Notes under the pieces: generated by a model
The model's database searches: none
Seen by the model: the letters and a program-made list of their open reading frames with translations, nothing else
What the model was told of the DNA's origin: nothing
Assembly: GCA_013141175.1 (NCBI GenBank)
Contig: JABFRN010000001.1
Coordinates: 434,001 to 498,000 of the forward strand
Direction: 5' to 3'
From: Lysobacter sp.
Lineage (GTDB): Bacteria > Pseudomonadota > Gammaproteobacteria > Xanthomonadales > Xanthomonadaceae
DNA: 64,000 nt
Shown: in pieces, positions 55,615-63,860 of the stretch
Layout: each line of letters begins with the position of its first letter
Numbering within the stretch: position 1 is the stretch's first letter
Program-made: the position numbers and the translations under genes

Positions 55615-55698
55615 CAGATTGTGGATGTCCCAGTCTTTACGTTTAGTCTTTACGATCAGATTGTGGATGTCCCAGTCTTTACGTCCCAGTCTTTACGT
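55615..55698 (-). repeat. family A repeats downstream of the transposase
   Basis: Two direct copies (55615-55641, 55657-55683) with core GTGGATGTCCC, then a third partial copy to 55698, which overlaps the 3' end of the DUF2306 gene. Confidence 0.9.
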
Positions 55699-56379
55699 CG
55701 CTGCCGCTTCGGCAGCGCCGGGGCTTGTCGATCTCTGCATTCGCCGCGTTCGCCGCACGATCCATTCGGCCACGAGGCAGTTGAGACAGAACCCGAGCCA
55801 AGTCACCGTCGCCGCCTCGAACTTGCTGGGGTTGCCGTACATCAGGTAAGCGGGAATGAAATACAGACGCGTCGTCGATAACGCCAGGCCGATTGCGTAA
55901 GCACGGACCACCCAGGCGCGATGCAGATCGATCCGGCGCCGTATCGCCGCCCGCCAGGCGAGCGCCAAGGCAACGAGCATTGCCAGCGAAAACAGCACCA
56001 TCGCCGCACGCTTGACGTAGCCGCCGCGCAGCGGAAACAGGAACTCCACCCCCAGCCCGGTCGCTGCGGCGATCAATCCGCAGACGATGAAGACACGCCC
56101 CGAAACCCGATGGGTCTTCGGCCAGTAGCGACGGATCGATGGGATGAACTGCAGCGGCCCCAGCAGCATGAACACCGTGCCCGCCAGGATGTGGATCGCC
56201 GGCAACCAGGGCTGTTGCACATAGACCATGAAGACCGGGTCGGCGACCGGCTGACCCGTGATCAAGGCTTGGCCGGTGACCACGAATCGCATGATCCCCG
56301 AAAAGACCACGATCCCGCCGTACAGCCATAAAAGGATCGGCACCCAGCCGACCACCAGTTTCCTACCTGCCGAATCCAT
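55693..56379 (-). CDS. DUF2306 family membrane protein
   Basis: The 228-residue protein has six or seven hydrophobic segments. The family pattern is HILAGTVFMLLGPLQFIPSIRRYWPKTHRVSGRVF and LHRAWVVRAYAIGLALSTTRL, with conserved His residues in membrane segments that could bind a haem or a metal (inference). The 3' end touches the family A repeats. Function unknown. Confidence 0.85.
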   Translation of the reverse strand: MDSAGRKLVVGWVPILLWLYGGIVVFSGIMRFVVTGQALITGQPVADPVFMVYVQQPWLPAIHILAGTVFMLLGPLQFIPSIRRYWPKTHRVSGRVFIVCGLIAAATGLGVEFLFPLRGGYVKRAAMVLFSLAMLVALALAWRAAIRRRIDLHRAWVVRAYAIGLALSTTRLYFIPAYLMYGNPSKFEAATVTWLGFCLNCLVAEWIVRRTRRMQRSTSPGAAEAAAT

Positions 56380-56500
56380 TCATCTGCTCCGCAAACTCCC
56401 GCCGAGCATGGTACTACACACATTAGGCGCCATTGCGGCCGTGGCGCGAGCGAAAGAATGCTTGGATAGATAGCCGAAAACGCTGCGTCGTGACGGCGCG

Positions 56501-56544
56501 AAAACTGGGGACACCCACCGCAGGAAACTGGGGACACCCACCGC
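56501..56544 (+). repeat. family A repeats, two tandem copies
   Basis: GAAACTGGGGACACCCACCG and its neighbour copy form two direct repeats with the same GGGACACCCAC core, just after the permease stop codon. Confidence 0.9.
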
Positions 56545-56563
56545 CGTGTTCCGAAGCCCTCAC

Positions 56564-57871
56564 TCAGCCCGCGCGCCGCGGGAATCGGTAGACGACGCTG
56601 CCGATCAGCACCGCGATGCCTACCGCCATGAGGTGCGCTGGCCGGGCGCTCAGCAGCAGGGCCAGCGACAGCGCCAAGGCGGCGAGCGGGATCAGCGGAC
56701 CGCCCGGCAGCCGAAGCGCGCCCGGCGGATCGCCGTGGCGCCTCCGCAGCACCAGCACGCTGGCCGAAGTGGTGATGTAGGCCAACAGGCGCGTGACCAT
56801 CGACAGCAGCGCCAACTGGACGAACGAGCCGCTCAGCGCCAACGCCATCGCCACGACGCACTGTACGGCGATGGCGATATCCGGAGTGCGGAAACGCGGG
56901 TGCACGCGGGCCAGTACGCGCGGACCGTAACCGCCCACCGCCAGCGTGTGCAGGAAGCGCGGGCCCAACAAGAGGGTCGCGTTGCTGGTGCCGAGAATGG
57001 ACAGCGCCGCGCCGACCGTTAGCAGCAGCGCCAGACCTTCACCACCGAAGCTGGCGGCTGCATCGGCCAGCGGCGTAGACGATGTTGCCAGGTCCGGCAG
57101 CGTGCCCTGCGCCACCAACTGCACCGCCGCATAGATGATGGTGACCAGCACGATCATCGCCACCAGCGCGAACGGCACATTGCGACGCGGGTTCTGGTAT
57201 TCACCAGCGGCGACCGACAGGTTCTCGAATCCCGCGTAGGCGAAGAGCAGCAGCAGTGCGGCTTCGCTGGTGCTGCGAAGGTCGACTGCGCCGGCAGCGG
57301 GACCGCCCAAGGCGAGTTCCCAGTCGACGTGTAACACGCCGATGCATACGAACAGCAGCAACGGCAGCAGCTTGCCGAACACCAGCGCCAGCGACAGCTG
57401 TGCGGCCTGGCGCACGCCCACGATATTGATCGCACCGAGCAGCAGCAGCGACCCTGCGATGATCGTGGTGCGACCGACGCCGGTGCCGGCGGCCGGCCAG
57501 AAGCGCGCCACCGCGTCGGCCAATCCGTTGCTCAGCGATGCGGCCGTGGCTACGCGGGTCAACCAGATGGTCCAGCCGATCTGGAACCCGGCGAACGGCC
57601 CGAAGGCTTCCTGCGCATACAGCGCGCTGCCGCCCTGCTGTTCGAAATGACTGGCCGCCTTGGCGTAGCACAGCACCAGCAGGCTCACGGTCAGGCCCGC
57701 AGCCAGCACACCCCACACGCTGAAGGGGCCGAGCAGCGCGAAAGCCGTCGCCGGCAACAGGTACACGCCGCTGCCGACCACACTGTTGATCGACAGCCCC
57801 AGAATCTGCCAGCGGCCTACCGCGCGGGTCAGGCCGGCAGGCGCGGGTGGTGGGCGCGAGGCATCGCTCAT
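56564..57871 (-). CDS. APC family amino-acid permease
   Basis: The 435-residue inner-membrane transporter has about 12 hydrophobic segments. The first, LGLSINSVVGSGVYLLPATAF, carries the unwound GSG motif for substrate binding in the APC superfamily; FAYAGFENLSVAAGEYQNPRRNVPFAL is the other hallmark. It probably imports an amino acid or amine. ATG 57871 begins MSDASRP. No partner gene points to the substrate. Confidence 0.92.
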   Translation of the reverse strand: MSDASRPPPAPAGLTRAVGRWQILGLSINSVVGSGVYLLPATAFALLGPFSVWGVLAAGLTVSLLVLCYAKAASHFEQQGGSALYAQEAFGPFAGFQIGWTIWLTRVATAASLSNGLADAVARFWPAAGTGVGRTTIIAGSLLLLGAINIVGVRQAAQLSLALVFGKLLPLLLFVCIGVLHVDWELALGGPAAGAVDLRSTSEAALLLLFAYAGFENLSVAAGEYQNPRRNVPFALVAMIVLVTIIYAAVQLVAQGTLPDLATSSTPLADAAASFGGEGLALLLTVGAALSILGTSNATLLLGPRFLHTLAVGGYGPRVLARVHPRFRTPDIAIAVQCVVAMALALSGSFVQLALLSMVTRLLAYITTSASVLVLRRRHGDPPGALRLPGGPLIPLAALALSLALLLSARPAHLMAVGIAVLIGSVVYRFPRRAG

Positions 57872-57991
57872 CAATTGTCCTGTGAATGGTGGCCGGTCGC
57901 GGCACAACCGGCATACCGATATTCGTATTCGGCGAAATCCGCCACGCGGGTTCCGCCCTGAATTTTGCCAGTTGGTCTTACCGTCAACCCT

Positions 57992-59596
57992 TCAAATTGT
58001 GGGTGTCCCAGTCTTCCGCGCCCCCGATTTTGCAATTAACAAAACAGCTCGGGCAACAGCCCAAAAAATAGCAATTCCTGACGATACAGCCAAAAGCAAT
58101 CCCAAGTCGGGATAAAACATACGCACTGCCGTCAAGTTGACTCCGCTCAACTGTGGGACGACAAACACCAGAAAATAGCTCAGCCCAAACAGAAAAAGTG
58201 ACGGAACGCCAATCCACAGCCATTTCATTGCAACGGATCTGCGCGGAGATTTTGGCGCACGCTTGATCAATGCATACAACGACAACACACAACCCATCGC
58301 CAACAAAAATGTCAGACCCAACGTTCCCCACAACCGCAGCAAAGCGATACTTGGCGGCGATATATCCGTAGGTGGAAGACCCAACGCATAGTCCGTTGCA
58401 CCGTATATGAAATTCCCCTCAAGGCTGCTCGACATATTGGTCAAGACAAGCGCGCCCTTCCGGGTATCCGGCGTGTACTTGACCATGGCAAGAAAACCCG
58501 GGTTCAGACCGCCATGAAAAACGACCCGCTGCTCATCGACGGTATCGAATTCCCAACCAAACTCATAACCACCCTTCCGTTCCCTGGCCAAGGCTTCGGA
58601 GAGTGCTTTTGGCATGATGCGGGGGTCGTTCTCGAAGACAGCGATGAGATAGGCAGCCAGATCTTCAGCGCTGGCCGTAATGCCACCAGGCCCCATCATC
58701 GCCCTGCCTGCAATGAAATTTCTTTCGAATGTACGGCCAAACCACTGGGTATGTCCGACGGCGGGCTCTGCAGTTGCAGCATCGGCAATTTGCACGTAGG
58801 AATTATTCATTCCGAGCTTCGAGAAGATCCTGGCCTTTACAACCTTCTCATATGGAACCTTCTCCACCGTTTCAATCAATTGAGCCAGCACGATGTAATT
58901 CGCGTTGGAATACTGGAATCTGTCGCCGGGCATTGCGAAGAGATGAGCAGACCTCAACTCCCGGATAACACGTTCCATCGCATCATCACCGCGATAAGTC
59001 GTGTCTTGATGCCTGTTGCCGTCAAGCGTGGTCAAGCCGCTACGGTGACTGAGCAGGTGACGCACAGTGATTTTGTCAGAGGCCGTTTTATCATCGGCCC
59101 GAAAATACGGGATATATTTCGATACCGGATCGTCGAGCGATAACCGCCCTTCTTCGGCAAGCTGCAAAACGACGAGCGCAGCAAATGATTTACTGACAGA
59201 GCCAAGCTGAAATGGTGTTTTCGCCGATACAGGCGTTCCAGCGCCATCAATATCTCCAAAGCCTTTCAGGTGTGTGATTTTCCCATCTGCGATAAGCGCT
59301 ACAGCAGCCCCTGGAATTTCAAGCTGCCGCATCCCCTGTTCAATATAAGCATCGACTTGCTCGGCCGAAGGCAAGGGTTGGTCGGATGTTTGCGCTGACA
59401 GTGGTGCTGAAAAGAACAGGACGGCCAAGAGCAGAATCTGAATTCGAGCAAGCCGATAAAGCATCGCAGCGTCAGCGCGCCGAGCAATGGCAGTTCCATT
59501 TCCAATGAGCATGCAAGCCAGATCCTTTAGAGATAAACCGTTCAATGCGACAACATTGACAGCCCAGGAAAGCAGAATTTCAGTTCTACGGCGCAT
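57992..59596 (-). CDS. serine hydrolase (beta-lactamase class C-like) with C-terminal membrane segments
   Basis: The protein has the penicillin-binding/class C pattern: SVSK (about residue 133, catalytic Ser and Lys), a YSN motif in FQYSNANY, and HGG in VVFHGGLNPGF. Three or four membrane segments follow from about residue 405. ATG 59596 has TTGAGG upstream; ATG 59464 would directly open a signal peptide (MLYRLARIQILLLAVLFFSAPLSAQ) and is a real alternative. Its last residues, KTGTPTI, are written by the family A repeat at 57993. Visibly lower G+C than the core. It is likely a peptidase or esterase rather than a true beta-lactamase. Confidence 0.85.
   Translation of the reverse strand: MRRRTEILLSWAVNVVALNGLSLKDLACMLIGNGTAIARRADAAMLYRLARIQILLLAVLFFSAPLSAQTSDQPLPSAEQVDAYIEQGMRQLEIPGAAVALIADGKITHLKGFGDIDGAGTPVSAKTPFQLGSVSKSFAALVVLQLAEEGRLSLDDPVSKYIPYFRADDKTASDKITVRHLLSHRSGLTTLDGNRHQDTTYRGDDAMERVIRELRSAHLFAMPGDRFQYSNANYIVLAQLIETVEKVPYEKVVKARIFSKLGMNNSYVQIADAATAEPAVGHTQWFGRTFERNFIAGRAMMGPGGITASAEDLAAYLIAVFENDPRIMPKALSEALARERKGGYEFGWEFDTVDEQRVVFHGGLNPGFLAMVKYTPDTRKGALVLTNMSSSLEGNFIYGATDYALGLPPTDISPPSIALLRLWGTLGLTFLLAMGCVLSLYALIKRAPKSPRRSVAMKWLWIGVPSLFLFGLSYFLVFVVPQLSGVNLTAVRMFYPDLGLLLAVSSGIAIFWAVARAVLLIAKSGARKTGTPTI
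57993..58020 (-). repeat. family A repeat forming a gene's 3' end
   Basis: One copy with core GTGGGTGTCCC covers the last codons and stop of the serine hydrolase gene. Confidence 0.9.
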
Positions 59597-59610
59597 CAAA
59601 AATCCTCAAC

Positions 59611-59670
59611 TGGAACGGGGGTCAGAGCGTGATTTTTGAATACGGCACCGAATGTCTATTCTGACCGCTG
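59611..59670. repeat. family B repeat, copy 1
   Basis: GGGGTCAGAGCGTG and CTATTCTGACC form an imperfect hairpin around a 30-nt loop, 15 bp before the serine hydrolase start. A second copy lies at 60118-60177. Confidence 0.8.
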
Positions 59671-59676
59671 CTTTCA

Positions 59677-60066
59677 TCAGTTTGTGGGCGTCCCAGTCTT
59701 TCTTGCTTCTCCAATCGCCTCCTGCAAGTTGTAAACCCCGAGCTTGTGCGCCGCGTTCTGCAGATGGAATATGCAAGTCCGCTCGCTGATCTTCAGCAAC
59801 TGCCCGATTTCACGGGCCATCATCCCGTGGCCTGCAAGACGAAGACATTCCTTTTCCCTGCGGGTAAGAGGGAGAGGCTCTTTGGCCGGCATGAGGCCGG
59901 GCGGAGGCCGCCCCTTCCCATCACCGCCATCCGAGCCAGCCGATGCCGAGATCGGCATGACTGGCAGTCGCTTGTCGATCGGCTCACCATCGGTCTCTTG
60001 CAGACGATTTTTCATGCGATTACTGGCCTCCGCAGCTTTTTGCAAAACGGGTCTATGGCTCACCAT
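59677..60066 (-). pseudogene. LuxR-type regulator reduced to its DNA-binding domain
   Basis: Residues about 65-122 are a LuxR/GerE helix-turn-helix of the autoinducer-receptor type (LTRREKECLRLAGHGMMAREIGQLL, then ISERTCIFHLQNAAHKLGV). A full LuxR is about 230-250 residues; the autoinducer-binding domain is missing, the remaining N-terminus is low complexity, and no ribosome site is seen, so I call it a 5'-truncated relic. The end, KTGTPTN, comes from a family A repeat. It could still be a small DNA-binding protein. Confidence 0.6.
59678..59704 (-). repeat. family A repeat forming the LuxR relic's 3' end
   Basis: One copy with core GTGGGCGTCCC supplies the last eight codons and stop of the LuxR frame, directly next to the family B copy at 59611. 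Confidence 0.9.
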
Positions 60067-60089
60067 CGCGACCGTTCGGTTGCACGGGC

Positions 60090-60108
60090 GGTGGGCCAGG
60101 AGCCCACC
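60090..60108. repeat. short hairpin repeat
   Basis: GGTGGGC and GCCCACC pair around CAGGA. Similar GTGGGC hairpins are common intergenic elements in this group. Confidence 0.6.
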
Positions 60109-60117
60109 CTACTTGCT

Positions 60118-60177
60118 AGAACTGGGGTGAGAGCGTGCTTTTGGAACACGGCGCGGAATGTCTATTCTGACCTCTGT
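60118..60177. repeat. family B repeat, copy 2
   Basis: About 60 bp that align with 59611-59670, including GAGCGTG, AACACGGC and the run GAATGTCTATTCTGACC. Confidence 0.8.
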
Positions 60178-60205
60178 CTTCCGTTCCAGCGGAGTCAACC
60201 AGTTT

Positions 60206-60316
60206 CGTAGGGTGGGGTGAGCGCAGCGATGCCCACCATCATGACATATCAGATTCAGAGACAACCAAGCGACATCGGGCTGTTCGGGTGGGCATCGCTG
60301 CGCTCACCCCCCTACG
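60206..60316. repeat. large palindromic intergenic repeat, family C, copy 2
   Basis: Arms GGTGAGCGCAGCGATGCCCA and TGGGCATCGCTGCGCTCACC face each other; the loop shares CCAAGCGACATCG with the copy at 53380. It bounds the A+T-rich islet on its left. Confidence 0.85.
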
Positions 60317-60325
60317 CGCTGAATC

Positions 60326-61312
60326 TCACAGACAGTATCTTTCGAAAAAATTTGCGCGAACGACACGAGCAGAACGACCATGAGTTGCTTGATACATGTA
60401 AGAGTAGTACTTATAAAACTCAGAATCTGTATTCATACGATTCGCCATCACGTCGCCCTCTAGCTTCAGGAGCTTATCCTTAAAATCTTTAGGCAGTCTC
60501 TCGATATTCCTTGCCGTTTCCACAATAAGAGTGAAGAAGTTCGATTTCCTAAACCACATTGAATCATATGGCAAATCGAGATCTCGTATTGTAGCGAATG
60601 TCTTGATGAGCAATGCAATCATGTGATCTTTACCTGCGTACTCTTCGTTGAATCCCGCGACCTTTGGCTCCACCTCTCGGTCTTGGGCAAAGTAGCCGCC
60701 GTTCTCAAGAGTCGCCATTACTAGCAAAACGAAGTGAAGATCCGCCATGCGCGTGAACTCAGACTCCTTCAGCACGCCGTACTGCTCAAGGCCAACATTC
60801 TCAAGAATGAACTTCGCTGCCTGGATAAAATGTCCGTCGTATACAGCGTTATGAATCTCAACATCGTCAAGTTTGAACTTGGTGAGATTTATGCGGCGAA
60901 ATATCTCTCGCGTTGTGTCTTCGTCAACTTTTCCAAGGTCCCGCATGACTATCTGGTAACTGAGAAAATTCTGTTTCTGCTCATTAGTTAGCCCTTGATA
61001 AGGGGGAACCTTCAAAAGCGGATTGACATGCCTTCCTTCAATGTAGTTTCGTATCGTCGTAAGTCGTTGCTGTCCATCGATGACAAGACGCGTTGTGCGT
61101 AGTTTTTGCACGTCTATTTCACCTTCACACACATATATTTCCGGGAAGGGAAGCCCGTTTAACATGGTATCTATGAACGCCTCTTGGTGCTCATGCGTCC
61201 ACACAAACTTTCTCTGAAAGTCAGGCCGCAGGATAAGCTTGCCCTCGTCGATGAGCTGGTAAACGTCAGCGACCGTAGGATTGGTCACGCTAGGCTTGAT
61301 TTGTAGCGGCAT
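60326..61312 (-). CDS. DUF262 (ParB/sulfiredoxin-fold) protein
   Basis: The 328-residue protein opens with a clear DUF262 domain: RPDFQRKFVW at residues 29-38 and the signature DGQQRLTTIRNY at 79-90. In type IV restriction enzymes and related defence proteins DUF262 binds NTP or cuts DNA; here no HNH/DUF1524 domain follows, so the protein is a DUF262-only form. ATG 61312 has AGGAG six bases ahead. It overlaps the end of the nucleotidyltransferase-like gene by 23 bases, so they are coupled. The pair is A+T-rich and foreign in look. A defence or toxin-type role is inference. Confidence 0.9.
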   Translation of the reverse strand: MPLQIKPSVTNPTVADVYQLIDEGKLILRPDFQRKFVWTHEHQEAFIDTMLNGLPFPEIYVCEGEIDVQKLRTTRLVIDGQQRLTTIRNYIEGRHVNPLLKVPPYQGLTNEQKQNFLSYQIVMRDLGKVDEDTTREIFRRINLTKFKLDDVEIHNAVYDGHFIQAAKFILENVGLEQYGVLKESEFTRMADLHFVLLVMATLENGGYFAQDREVEPKVAGFNEEYAGKDHMIALLIKTFATIRDLDLPYDSMWFRKSNFFTLIVETARNIERLPKDFKDKLLKLEGDVMANRMNTDSEFYKYYSYMYQATHGRSARVVRANFFERYCL

Positions 61313-61916
61313 TGGTCGCTCCTACTTGTAATTTTGTCCTGAGTGAACGCAAACCACTCAGCGTATAACTTTCAAGGCAAGAGTAGCTCTTGAACGCGCC
61401 AGCCGTGACCTTGTAGTTACCGACCTCACTCTTACCGTGGGAGATCGAGTCAAAAAAATCAAACCAATCGCGCTTCAGGTCATTCACTCTAAACGAAGTC
61501 GGAAGCAGATCGGGACGCATCCACCCGATGGCGCCATACTCAAGAAATTTGTGGTACCTCTTTAATTCCTCGCTCGACACTGCCTTGCGGTTCTCGCGAA
61601 GCTCCATCTGGTATTCGTGGATTGAAGACATGATTCTGTCGTAGAGCTTGACAGAAATGATTGCAACGTCGATATCCGAGTCATAGTCAAACAGTTTGCG
61701 CTTGTGGGGGCTGAAGCCAAGCTTTGCCGAACCCGTAATAAACACTTCATGAAAGTTGATCTCGAACTTATTGGCGATTCGCTTACGGAACTCGTAATAC
61801 GCATCCTCATTGCCATTGAAAACCATTGGCGTACCGTGAAGCGTGCGTCTTCGACAGAAGTCAAGCAATGCTTCTTCATCAGGTGTCTCGACCAATGTCG
61901 TGAGGAACTGTTCCAT
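61290..61916 (-). CDS. nucleotidyltransferase-fold protein
   Basis: The 208-residue protein has the nucleotidyltransferase core: VFITGSAKLG with Gly 62-Ser 63, then DSDIDVAII with Asp 81 and Asp 83, the metal ligands of the pol-beta superfamily. A third acidic residue is expected but not placed. It has no signal peptide or membrane segment. The remaining sequence is helical and Tyr/Lys-rich. The start is ATG 61916 without a clear ribosome site. It is coupled to the DUF262 gene. Confidence 0.75.
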   Translation of the reverse strand: MEQFLTTLVETPDEEALLDFCRRRTLHGTPMVFNGNEDAYYEFRKRIANKFEINFHEVFITGSAKLGFSPHKRKLFDYDSDIDVAIISVKLYDRIMSSIHEYQMELRENRKAVSSEELKRYHKFLEYGAIGWMRPDLLPTSFRVNDLKRDWFDFFDSISHGKSEVGNYKVTAGAFKSYSCLESYTLSGLRSLRTKLQVGATNAATNQA

Positions 61917-61943
61917 TGGGTACGAAAAAAATTAGCCCATAGA

Positions 61944-61960
61944 CTGGGTCAGCGACCCAG
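61944..61960. terminator. hairpin after pntB
   Basis: CTGGGTC and GACCCAG pair around AGC, 47 bp after the pntB stop; a T run on the minus strand follows 12 nt later, so the fit to a standard terminator is partial. Confidence 0.45.
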
Positions 61961-62006
61961 CTTATTGATGAATGGCATGGCTGGGCCAATGACCCGGCCT
62001 ACAACT

Positions 62007-63404
62007 TCAATGCCCGCCATCGAGCGCCTTCAACTCGCTAACAAGCGCACTAGCCATCTCCGCCCCATCCCCATAAAGCATCCGCGTGTTATCCGCATAA
62101 AACAGCGCATTCTCGATCCCGGCAAACCCGGTGCCCTTGCCGCGCTTGATCACTATCGTGTTCTTCGAATTCACGACATCCAGAATCGGCATCCCATAAA
62201 TCGGTGAGGCCGGGTCGGTCTTGGCAACCGGATTCACCACGTCATTCGCACCGATCACCAGCGACACATCGGTATTGGCGAACTCGGGGTTGATGTCCTC
62301 CATATCCACGATCAGGTCATACGGCACGCCAGCCTCGGCCAGCAGCACATTCATATGCCCGGGCATGCGACCGGCAACCGGATGGATCGCGAATTTCACT
62401 TTCACGCCGCGTTCGATCAGGCGCTGGCTGAGTTCCCAGATCTTGTGCTGTGCCTGCGCGACCGCGAGGCCGTAGCCGGGGACGATCACCACGCGTTCGG
62501 CGAAGGCCATCATCGCGGCGACGTCGCTGGCGTCGATGGGTTTCTGGCTGCCTTCGATGGCCGCTGCTTCACCGGTAGCACCGAAGTTGGAGAACAGCAC
62601 CGAGTTGATCGAGCGGTTCATCGCTTTCGCCATCAAACGCGTGAGCAGGATGCCTGCGGCGCCGACCATCATGCCGGCGATGATCAGGGCTTCGTTGCCC
62701 AGCACATAGCCTTCGAACGCGACCGCGAGACCGGTGAAGGCGTTGTACAGCGAGATGACCACCGGCATGTCGGCGCCGCCGATGGGCAGGGTCATCAACA
62801 CGCCCAGCGCCAGCGCGGCGATGAAGAACGCGACGATGTACGGCACTTCGAGGGTGTACAGCGCCAACGCGCCGAGCACGATGGCGGCGATGCCGACCAG
62901 GGCGTTGAAGATCTGCTGGCCGGGGAAGGTGTAGCGCTTGTCCATGCGGCCGTCGAGCTTGGCCCAAGCGATGATGGAACCGGTGAGCGAGACCGCGCCG
63001 ATCAGCGCGCCGATCACCGCGAGCGCCAGCGTCCAGACGTTGGGCGCATGGCCTGCGGCGGAATACTTGAACAGTTCGACCGCACCGATGGCCGCAGCGG
63101 AGCCGCCGCCCATGCCGTTGAACAGCGCGACCATCTGCGGCATGTCGGTCAGCGCGACCTTCTTGCCCCAGGTCCAGTTGACGGCGATGCCGATGGCGAT
63201 GCCGGCGGCCATCAGCGCGATGTTGTGCAGGCCGGGCAGGAAGAAGGTGGCGGTGGTGGCGATGAGCATGCCCACGCCCGCCCACTGGATGCCGCTGCGC
63301 GCGGTCTTGGGCGAGGCCATGCGCTGCAGGCCGAGCAGGAACAGGGTGGCGGCGATGAGATAGCTGGCCTTGACCAGCAGCGTCAGCAGTTCGGGCATGC
63401 TCAT
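62007..63404 (-). CDS. pntB: NAD(P) transhydrogenase subunit beta
   Basis: The 465-residue subunit has nine or so membrane helices (residues 1-265), the proton channel, and then domain III which binds NADP(H): IVPGYGLAVAQAQHKIWEL, IHPVAGRMPGHMNVLLAEAGVPYD and VIGANDVVNPVAKTDPASPIYGMP are complete. It reduces NADP+ with NADH driven by protons. The start overlaps the pntAB stop by four bases. Confidence 0.96.
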   Translation of the reverse strand: MSMPELLTLLVKASYLIAATLFLLGLQRMASPKTARSGIQWAGVGMLIATTATFFLPGLHNIALMAAGIAIGIAVNWTWGKKVALTDMPQMVALFNGMGGGSAAAIGAVELFKYSAAGHAPNVWTLALAVIGALIGAVSLTGSIIAWAKLDGRMDKRYTFPGQQIFNALVGIAAIVLGALALYTLEVPYIVAFFIAALALGVLMTLPIGGADMPVVISLYNAFTGLAVAFEGYVLGNEALIIAGMMVGAAGILLTRLMAKAMNRSINSVLFSNFGATGEAAAIEGSQKPIDASDVAAMMAFAERVVIVPGYGLAVAQAQHKIWELSQRLIERGVKVKFAIHPVAGRMPGHMNVLLAEAGVPYDLIVDMEDINPEFANTDVSLVIGANDVVNPVAKTDPASPIYGMPILDVVNSKNTIVIKRGKGTGFAGIENALFYADNTRMLYGDGAEMASALVSELKALDGGH

Positions 63405-63715
63405 GCCTTCTCTCCCTTGCCGCCGGTGGCGGGCTTCTTGGAAGACTTGAACATGTCGAGCATGCGCTCGGTCACTACGTAACCGCCTGCGGCGTTGCCG
63501 GCCCCCAGCAGCACGGCGATGAAGCCGATGGCCTTCTCCAGGGGGGTATCAGCGTGGCCCAGCACCACCATGGCGCCGATCAGGACGATCCCGTGGATGA
63601 AGTTGCTGCCGGACATCAGCGGGGTATGCAGGATCACGGGGACCCGCGAAATGATCACATGCCCGGCGATCGCCGCGAGCATGAAGATGTACAGCGCCAC
63701 GAAACCATCCGCCAT
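63401..63715 (-). CDS. pntAB: NAD(P) transhydrogenase membrane subunit alpha-2
   Basis: The 104-residue protein is the short membrane part of the split alpha subunit (three helices; HVIISRVPVILHTPLMSGSNFIHGIVLIGAM is the family mark). ATG 63715 has GGAG upstream. The cytosolic NAD-binding subunit (pntAA) is normally just upstream but is not here: the next 145 bp are non-coding and then a gene runs the other way. Confidence 0.93.
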   Translation of the reverse strand: MADGFVALYIFMLAAIAGHVIISRVPVILHTPLMSGSNFIHGIVLIGAMVVLGHADTPLEKAIGFIAVLLGAGNAAGGYVVTERMLDMFKSSKKPATGGKGEKA

Positions 63716-63860
63716 CGTCGTTCTCCACATAGGGTCTGTCGGCATCATAACCGCGACATGAATGGCGCGGGGGCGTGTCAACCGGCCGGCCGTGGGGGCG
63801 TTCTCTTCCCTGCCCGCAGGCCTGCCGCACCGACATTCCTCCCTTCCAGAAGGACAACCC

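Larger units (their letters stand above)
54389..55698 (+). mobile_element. Y1 (REP-associated-type) transposase unit with inverted repeat ends
   Basis: Two and a half copies of an element with core GGGACACCCAC lie upstream (54404-54461) and two and a half copies of its reverse complement, core GTGGATGTCCC, lie downstream (55615-55698) of a Y1-family transposase. That arrangement defines a 1.3-kb unit. Confidence 0.6.
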
